Positions 46,818 through 51,085 of a DNA stretch of 51,085 nt are shown piece by piece. Position numbers and translations under genes: made by a program. The DNA comes from a virus. Position 1 is the first letter of the stretch, and each line of letters begins with the position of its first letter. The DNA lies in IMG/VR virus record IMGVR_UViG_3300029258_000423, positions 1 to 51,085 of that record. One strand, given 5' to 3'. Under the pieces are notes generated by a model. The model worked only from the letters and a program-made list of their open reading frames with translations, was not told the origin of the DNA and ran no database searches.

Positions 46818-47204
46818 TCACAAGGTCATCGGGTCGCACGCCTTCACCTCGAAATTAAGGTGCTTAATCAACTGGTCCACGGACACCGGATTACCGTTCA
46901 GTCTCACGCCATCTTCCGGAAGTTCCTTTGCCAATACAACGAGATAGAACCCCCAATAGTCATAGCCATGGCTGCGTGCGACTTGTCTAAGCATCTTGTC
47001 GAGAACCTTGAATGTCAACCGCTGAGCGTGATACAATGCTCCGTTGTATCTCTTCTCTTCGACAAGCATCAGTCGTTTCTTTTTGAAGTCTTCAAACACA
47101 TAATCCAGGTTCGACACGGAAAGTCCATCGCGGCTGCTTTTGCAGTTCTCCGGAATCCATAAGCCAAACGGAGTGAAGTCCTCCTTGCGTTGTGGTTTTC
47201 GCAT
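46818..47204 (-). CDS. Small nuclease-like protein (PD-(D/E)xK-type candidate)
   Basis: 128 residues from ATG 47204 (a GTG at 47210 also possible). FTPFGLWIPENCKSSRDGLS, then VSNLDYVFEDFKKKRLMLVE and EKRYNGALYHAQRLTFKVLD. The LD-Y-V-x-x-D-(F/Y)-x-x-x-x-(L)-x-L-(V/I)-E-x-K arrangement (Asp then E-x-K) with following Q and helix suits the PD-(D/E)xK nuclease fold found in short phage proteins. Could be a recombination or DNA-degrading nuclease. Moderate confidence. Confidence 0.65.
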   Translation of the reverse strand: MRKPQRKEDFTPFGLWIPENCKSSRDGLSVSNLDYVFEDFKKKRLMLVEEKRYNGALYHAQRLTFKVLDKMLRQVARSHGYDYWGFYLVVLAKELPEDGVRLNGNPVSVDQLIKHLNFEVKACDPMTL

Positions 47205-47206
47205 AA

Positions 47207-48490
47207 TCACTCAACCCTCCATACGACGATTTCTCTCGTAAGAACGAGCGGCGTCTTGTGTTCCTTCGACCACTCGACCATCTGTGCATTACACTGTTGG
47301 CTCTCATATGGAACGGAATAACGCATGGCAACAGGCATCTTGACGGATCGCAACATGTCACCGACGTGGTCCGTGAACTGCCTATCTGGAGCGTTCCATT
47401 GTGTCGGTTGGATTATCAAGGCGACGTATGCGTCCGCCAGTTTCTTAGCGAATCCACTGATGATTCCATGCAGCGATTTATTGAATGCGTCAAGCTCCAT
47501 GTTGGCCAGGTCGGTTGCGTCCTTGCTGTATTCACCTTCCGCTTGCTTCCAGTATGGAGGGTCAAGGTAAACGAGCCTTACGTCTTTCCATTGCGGAGGC
47601 TTCGGTAGTTTGACGCGACAATCATCGGACACTAAGTCATGGCACCGTATTTCATGCTCACGTTCAACGATTGGCTTCCGGTCTGAAACGAAGTATCTTC
47701 GGAATCGCTTTTTGCATATGTCGATTGTCGATCCTCCGCCAGCAAACGGATCGACGACAATATCAAACGGTTCGGTATAGAGGTACAGAAGGTTATCGAG
47801 CCACTTGACTTCCGAGTTCCCGAAGTGACTAGAACCGCTTGTCTTCTCTTGCTGTTTCCATACGTTGTAAATCGGTGGCTCGAATTCCACGGCGTGGCTT
47901 GCGGCGGATTGGTGAGGTTTAGTCAAAGCGGCAATGTCGCCATATTGACTTAAACAGCGGTCTACGTCCTTTTGTGATGTCCCCACCTCATCCGCAATTT
48001 CCTGTTGAGTCGAACACGCCAGCCACATATCGAAGATCCGCCGGTTGCGTCTCTCCTTGTCGTCCTTGTCCGTGCGTGACAGCCAGTCGCGGATCGTTCG
48101 ATCAGAGACGCTAAGAATCTTCGCGAGTTGCTTCTTTTTTTCGCTTCGCTCCTTTGTTGGCGTTGCGTTGTATATCCGTTTCGCCATGTCCCTTTTGTCG
48201 GACAAGCTAAGCTGCAATCCGTGCGTTGCATTACGCTCAATCGCCAGTTCCAAGAGGTGAGCGTCGGATTCCGTCTCAGTCACAACGACTGGAATATCGC
48301 CTATCTCTTTCTTTTTGTGGCTCGTCCATCTATGCCACCCATCGATCAACTCATTGTGTTGATTGACTTCAATCGGCGGAAGAACCGAGAGGTCTGCCGC
48401 GTACTTCTGGACCGTTTCCGCACTGGTTTCGATCCGAGGGTACAGATCATCGCGGAATACAACATCCGCAGTCTTGATGGTTTTTGTCAT
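47207..48490 (-). CDS. ParB-like domain fused to DNA methyltransferase
   Basis: 427 residues. N-terminal ParB/Srx-like domain (1-95): DLYPRIETS, LPPIEVNQHNELIDGWHRW with GWHRW at 51-55. Helix-turn-helix at about 118-140 (KKKQLAKILSVSDRTIRDWL). Methylase: VVDPFAGGGST at 245-255 and LVYLDPPYWKQ at 306-316. The SAM-binding FxGGG motif precedes DPPY, i.e. alpha/gamma-like order, probably N6-adenine. Such ParB-MTase fusions in phages protect DNA from restriction. Its promoter and leader (elements 1) lie upstream. Confidence 0.9.
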   Translation of the reverse strand: MTKTIKTADVVFRDDLYPRIETSAETVQKYAADLSVLPPIEVNQHNELIDGWHRWTSHKKKEIGDIPVVVTETESDAHLLELAIERNATHGLQLSLSDKRDMAKRIYNATPTKERSEKKKQLAKILSVSDRTIRDWLSRTDKDDKERRNRRIFDMWLACSTQQEIADEVGTSQKDVDRCLSQYGDIAALTKPHQSAASHAVEFEPPIYNVWKQQEKTSGSSHFGNSEVKWLDNLLYLYTEPFDIVVDPFAGGGSTIDICKKRFRRYFVSDRKPIVEREHEIRCHDLVSDDCRVKLPKPPQWKDVRLVYLDPPYWKQAEGEYSKDATDLANMELDAFNKSLHGIISGFAKKLADAYVALIIQPTQWNAPDRQFTDHVGDMLRSVKMPVAMRYSVPYESQQCNAQMVEWSKEHKTPLVLTREIVVWRVE

Positions 48491-48520
48491 TCGTCCTACC
48501 TTAGCTCAGCAAGGCTATGC

Positions 48521-48590
48521 AAAGAAAAATCCTCCCCACGGGTTATGACAAGCACGGGCCGAGATTCGGCCGAGAACTTCCGTGGGGAGG
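48521..48590 (-). promoter_or_regulatory. Structured leader element 1 with U-run
   Basis: CCTCCCCACGG (48580-48590) pairs perfectly with CCGTGGGGAGG (48531-48541); inside is GGCCGA-ATC-TCGGCC (48557-48571). The minus strand continues ATTTTTCTTT (48521-48530). It lies between a strong promoter and the ParB-methylase start at 48490. Terminator shape in a leader points to attenuation or anti-termination. Confidence 0.82.
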
Positions 48591-48625
48591 CGTGTCTTAT
48601 GTGATTCATTGCTTGTCATACCAGA

Positions 48626-48654
48626 ATCCTAGCGTCTTCACTGTCTTGTGTCAA
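48626..48654 (-). promoter_or_regulatory. Promoter before leader element 1
   Basis: -35 TTGACA at 48649-48654 (perfect), 17-nt spacer, -10 TAGGAT at 48626-48631 in GCTAGGATTC. Start of transcription expected near 48,619. Confidence 0.84.
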
Positions 48655-48667
48655 GAGGAATTCCGAA

Positions 48668-48859
48668 TCAAGTCATTCCAAACGCATCCCGAAACGGCCC
48701 AAGCGGGTCCGGTTTACTCTCGGCAGATTTCCTACCCTGCTCATAAACCTGTTTCAAAAGCTTCCGTAGATTCACAGAGGTGAATTCTACCACCGAATCA
48801 CCGTCAGCTATTCTGGGTTGTTTCTGAATCAGTTGGTTCCATATTTGGTCAAATGTCAT
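48668..48859 (-). CDS. Small helical protein, unknown
   Basis: 63 residues from ATG 48859, inside the end of the upstream gene. FDQIWNQLIQKQPRIADGDS (4-23), VVEFTSVNLRKLLKQVYEQG then RKSAESKPDPLGPFRDAFG. The pattern F..(I/L)W..L......L.......EF......(L)R.LL.QVY..G is seen in many short phage proteins. Unknown role. Confidence 0.72.
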   Translation of the reverse strand: MTFDQIWNQLIQKQPRIADGDSVVEFTSVNLRKLLKQVYEQGRKSAESKPDPLGPFRDAFGMT

Positions 48860-49313
48860 AGTCTGAATCACTCCGCTCTTTCTGCTGGAGGATGTATTGA
48901 ACCATCACCTGAGTTGATGTGTCTCCCGATCCCACCCAATCCCTCGTAGCTTCGGTTGCTTGCTCCAGTGTAATCGGTTCTGGCTTGTCGAATCGCTCTA
49001 TCAATTCGTCGAGCGTGAATGCCACGCGAACACGCGGGACTGTGCTTCCTGTTTCGTCTGGATACAGCAACCCAAACGACTTAGGAAAGCTTACGTCTTT
49101 CATCGCCAGCCATATGACGCTTGGGGAACTGTCTCTACCACGAATCTTCCCCTCCCGAATCAACTCAGCAATCCGTTGGAGTTTCTGCATTGTTAGGTCG
49201 GTTTCCGGTTGGGAGAAGTATTCACGCACAACATTCCAATTCATGTTTCTGCATGCTTTCCCGGAATCCATTCCTATCCACGCTTCCCTCGCTTGTTCTC
49301 TCGTAACTGCCAT
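48849..49313 (-). CDS. Unknown protein
   Basis: 154 residues. AVTREQAREAWIGMDSGKAC, MQKLQRIAELIREGKIRGRD, SPSVIWLAMKDVSFPKSFGL, VRVAFTLDELIERFDKPEPI. Helical with a beta middle; no motif recognised. RBS AAGGGAGCTAATTCG. Lies between the conserved ECCWHRNG protein and a short gene. Confidence 0.72.
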   Translation of the reverse strand: MAVTREQAREAWIGMDSGKACRNMNWNVVREYFSQPETDLTMQKLQRIAELIREGKIRGRDSSPSVIWLAMKDVSFPKSFGLLYPDETGSTVPRVRVAFTLDELIERFDKPEPITLEQATEATRDWVGSGDTSTQVMVQYILQQKERSDSDYDI

Positions 49314-49334
49314 CGAATTAGCTCCCTTCTGAAT

Positions 49335-49640
49335 TCAGATTCCAAACGGTCCATACCTAGCACCACTGGTAGTGCCTTCCGCGATACACTCACGCAACAC
49401 CGACTCAAATACGTCGCCACGCCACGAATTGCCAGCGGCAAACTCTACGCCGCAGTCGTCGAGCATGTCGAGGCAGATTACCGCACACGCTCCAGGCTCA
49501 TCGAACACGGTAGCAAGGAATTCCATCTGATTGCCATTCGTTAGTCCGTCGTGCATGAATCGGATCGCGTAGAATCCGAGTCCACTGATTCCGTTTCGGT
49601 GCCAACAGCATTCCTTAATCTCGATGTCTTCTCGCCTCAT
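49335..49640 (-). CDS. Conserved small protein with ECCWHRNG motif
   Basis: 101 residues. DIEIKECCWHRNGISGLGFY (5-24), FMHDGLTNGNQMEFLATVFD, EPGACAVICLDML, FAAGNSWRGDVFESVLRECI. This is a common short phage family (I.I.ECCWHRNG..G.GF....F........(M).(A/G).(V/L)F.......A(V/I).(D)......(F)..NSWRGD.FE..LR). No biochemical role known to me. Confidence 0.85.
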   Translation of the reverse strand: MRREDIEIKECCWHRNGISGLGFYAIRFMHDGLTNGNQMEFLATVFDEPGACAVICLDMLDDCGVEFAAGNSWRGDVFESVLRECIAEGTTSGARYGPFGI

Positions 49641-49657
49641 CGTGTCCTTCTCCTTTG

Positions 49658-50536
49658 CTAGAACAGTAACGCTTCGCTTTCAGCTCGTTTCGTAATCGCT
49701 CTGCCAATATTTTTCTTAGCAGCAGCAATGTATTCGTCCTTAATCTCGCACCCATACGCACGACGCCACAGCCTGATTGCGGTGTACAATTCACTTCCGA
49801 TTCCTGCGAAAGGTGAGAACACAATTTCATCAGGATCGGAATACAACCGCACTAATCGTTCTATCACTCCGAGCTGTAGCGGGCAAATGTGCTTCGTGTC
49901 TTTCTCACCTTTCGCTTCGCGGGTATTCAGCGTGTCGGTGGCTTTTATTTCATGCCACGACCAACAGCTTTCCGCCCATTGAATCCACTGATTCCGAGAG
50001 ACTTGGCCCTTCTCGTTAATCGCTTTCTGATTCTCGCCAGGTGCTCGGAACTTCAATAGGTAATCAGGCAACGCACATCGAGCCTTGGAACGATCCCGTT
50101 CCAGTCCGACGAATTGCAGTTCCCTGGACTTCGTCCGAATCGCCTGGGCTTGCGGATTGCGTGAGACAACGAAGTCACCATCGAATATCAGCCCAGCACG
50201 TTCGCCTAGCCTGATGTTCAACCCACGGAAATCAAACAACCCCTCACCTCCGGATCGTTTCATTCGCGGAATCTGTGTGACGTGAACCACAACCACGCGG
50301 CCGGGTTTCAGTAGCCTTGCGAATTGGCGATAGAAAAAACCCAAGTGAATCTTCGCTTCGTGTTTCAGGTCCTCGCTATTACCGATGTCCTCAGGTTTAC
50401 TGCTATACGCGAAGACAGTAGGAAAGGGGGGCGAGAAAACCGACATATCGAAACACGCGTCTGGCAATTCTGCCATGTGTGTGATACAGTCGCCTTCGTG
50501 AATATGCCACTCGTTACCGTTTAGAATATCGCTCAT
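49658..50536 (-). CDS. DNA methyltransferase (SPPF type)
   Basis: 292 residues, RBS AAAGGAGCGTAAACG. MSVFSPPFPT at 31-40 holds the catalytic SPPF, as in N4-cytosine (and some N6-adenine) enzymes. The SAM-binding motif VFSPFAGIGSELYTA is near 243-257, at the C-terminus, so it is beta-class order. LLKPGRVVVVHVTQIPR lies between, with a target-recognition stretch at about 95-200. Second methylase of this phage; either self-protection or modification used in packaging or regulation. Confidence 0.92.
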   Translation of the reverse strand: MSDILNGNEWHIHEGDCITHMAELPDACFDMSVFSPPFPTVFAYSSKPEDIGNSEDLKHEAKIHLGFFYRQFARLLKPGRVVVVHVTQIPRMKRSGGEGLFDFRGLNIRLGERAGLIFDGDFVVSRNPQAQAIRTKSRELQFVGLERDRSKARCALPDYLLKFRAPGENQKAINEKGQVSRNQWIQWAESCWSWHEIKATDTLNTREAKGEKDTKHICPLQLGVIERLVRLYSDPDEIVFSPFAGIGSELYTAIRLWRRAYGCEIKDEYIAAAKKNIGRAITKRAESEALLF

Positions 50537-51085
50537 CGTTTACGCTCCTTTGCCTTGTCATATAGTTCTGGATCTTCTCGCTTCAACCTTGCGAACACTC
50601 CAGGCATCCACGCCCAGCGTGACACGAATTCGTTCCATTCCTTCGGACGCTCTCCAATGAAATCGTCCGGAGCACGGTAGTAGGACGCGAACGGAACCGC
50701 ACCGGCCAGCAAAATTTCTTTGCACCGTTCCTCCGCTAGTTGCGTCGTGTCGTTCTCGTCGAATCCACATAGAACGAAACACCGCACTTGTCCGAGTGAC
50801 AACCCGCTTCGCTCTCGCAATTGCTTGATGGATTCCGACGTTGTTTCAAGCATCGCTGGCGAATCATAAGCCACGTATATACGTTCCAGCTTCGTTCGGA
50901 GTCCACCAATCAGATCAAAGTGCCACCCCTTTGCGATCTTGGAATCAATCCCGCCATGCAATCCGACTTTGCCTGTCTGCCTGCGAAGCATCTCGAATAC
51001 CGATTCCACATGCGGTTTATTGCACGCGAATAGGTTACTGTCAAGCACCCTAGTCCCGTCGCGTATCTCCAGTTCTCTGATTCCT
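50533..51085 (-). CDS. Radical SAM-type protein, C-terminal part (cut)
   Basis: The frame is open to the right edge; the GTG at 51048 sits inside IRELEIRDGTRVLDSNLFAC and is unlikely to be the start. RVLDSNLFACNKPHVESVF then VGLHGGIDSKIAKGW, ERIYVAYDSP, VRCFVLCGFDEND, AVPFASYYRAPDD match the C-terminal half of phage radical SAM/Fe-S proteins (LDPNLLAC..H...L......F.gGLD.R.......L...W.A.D......C(Y)VL.G...D). The Cys cluster would be outside the window. Probable role in modification, unknown substrate. Confidence 0.72.
   Translation of the reverse strand, partial: GIRELEIRDGTRVLDSNLFACNKPHVESVFEMLRRQTGKVGLHGGIDSKIAKGWHFDLIGGLRTKLERIYVAYDSPAMLETTSESIKQLRERSGLSLGQVRCFVLCGFDENDTTQLAEERCKEILLAGAVPFASYYRAPDDFIGERPKEWNEFVSRWAWMPGVFARLKREDPELYDKAKERKR

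Noticed and set aside
1-51085. CRISPR array, insertion sequence, integrase or attachment site
   Set aside because: No regularly spaced direct repeats, transposase, integrase motif or att-like duplication was seen. The HTH protein at 31.0 kb has no DDE residues.

Overview
The window is a contiguous stretch of a tailed double-stranded DNA phage genome (or a prophage section). Essentially every credible gene lies on the minus strand, so transcription runs from about 51 kb down to 1. The morphology inferred from the proteins is a long non-contractile tail (siphovirus-like): HK97-type head genes, a tail-tube protein, two tail assembly chaperones joined by a frameshift, a tape measure of about 870 residues, and no sheath or baseplate-spike genes. 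No integrase or CI-type repressor is visible. The host cannot be proven; several small conserved proteins resemble ones I associate with Planctomycetes-type genomes and their phages (inference only). Both window edges cut through genes.

Layout in transcription order. 51.1-38.6 kb: early/metabolism region with a cut radical-SAM-type protein, an SPPF-type DNA methylase, a ParB-methylase fusion, a nuclease-like protein, a DUF3102-like protein, an SF2 helicase, a zinc-finger/Toprim primase and many small overlapping genes, some of them very short. Here I see strong sigma70-like promoters (TTGACA, 16-17 nt, TAGGAT/CATAAT/TATGAT); at four sites the promoter is followed by a structured leader RNA, three of which end in a U-run before the gene. 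38.5-35.3 kb: small accessory genes. 36.0-24.2 kb: small terminase, putative holin-like membrane protein, large terminase, portal, HTH protein, head morphogenesis protein, winged-helix protein, DUF2213 protease/scaffold with its own promoter, decoration protein, major capsid, connectors, and an Acb2/Tad1-type anti-defence protein inserted between connector genes.

24.2-14.7 kb: a surface/lysis-like block placed between the connectors and the neck/tail genes: exported proteins, a papain-type cysteine protease, a small TM protein, an XhlA-like TM protein, a LamG-like lectin, a 1041-residue repetitive fibre, a BppU-like protein and a NodB-like deacetylase. 14.7-6.5 kb: neck protein, tail terminator, tail tube, G/GT chaperones with an A_AAA_AAC slippery site, tape measure and distal tail proteins. 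6.5-0 kb: a translationally coupled operon of four glycosyltransferases, radical SAM/SPASM enzyme, sulfotransferase, SAM methyltransferase and hexapeptide acyltransferase: probably a phage-encoded glycan-building or glycan-decorating pathway.

Most interesting: the glycan cluster; the recurrent promoter-plus-terminator-like leader module; the Acb2-like protein; the papain-like protease; the frameshift site; the internal scaffold start; a conserved small gene broken by an in-frame amber codon; and a tRNA-like fold in a 0.5-kb non-coding leader.
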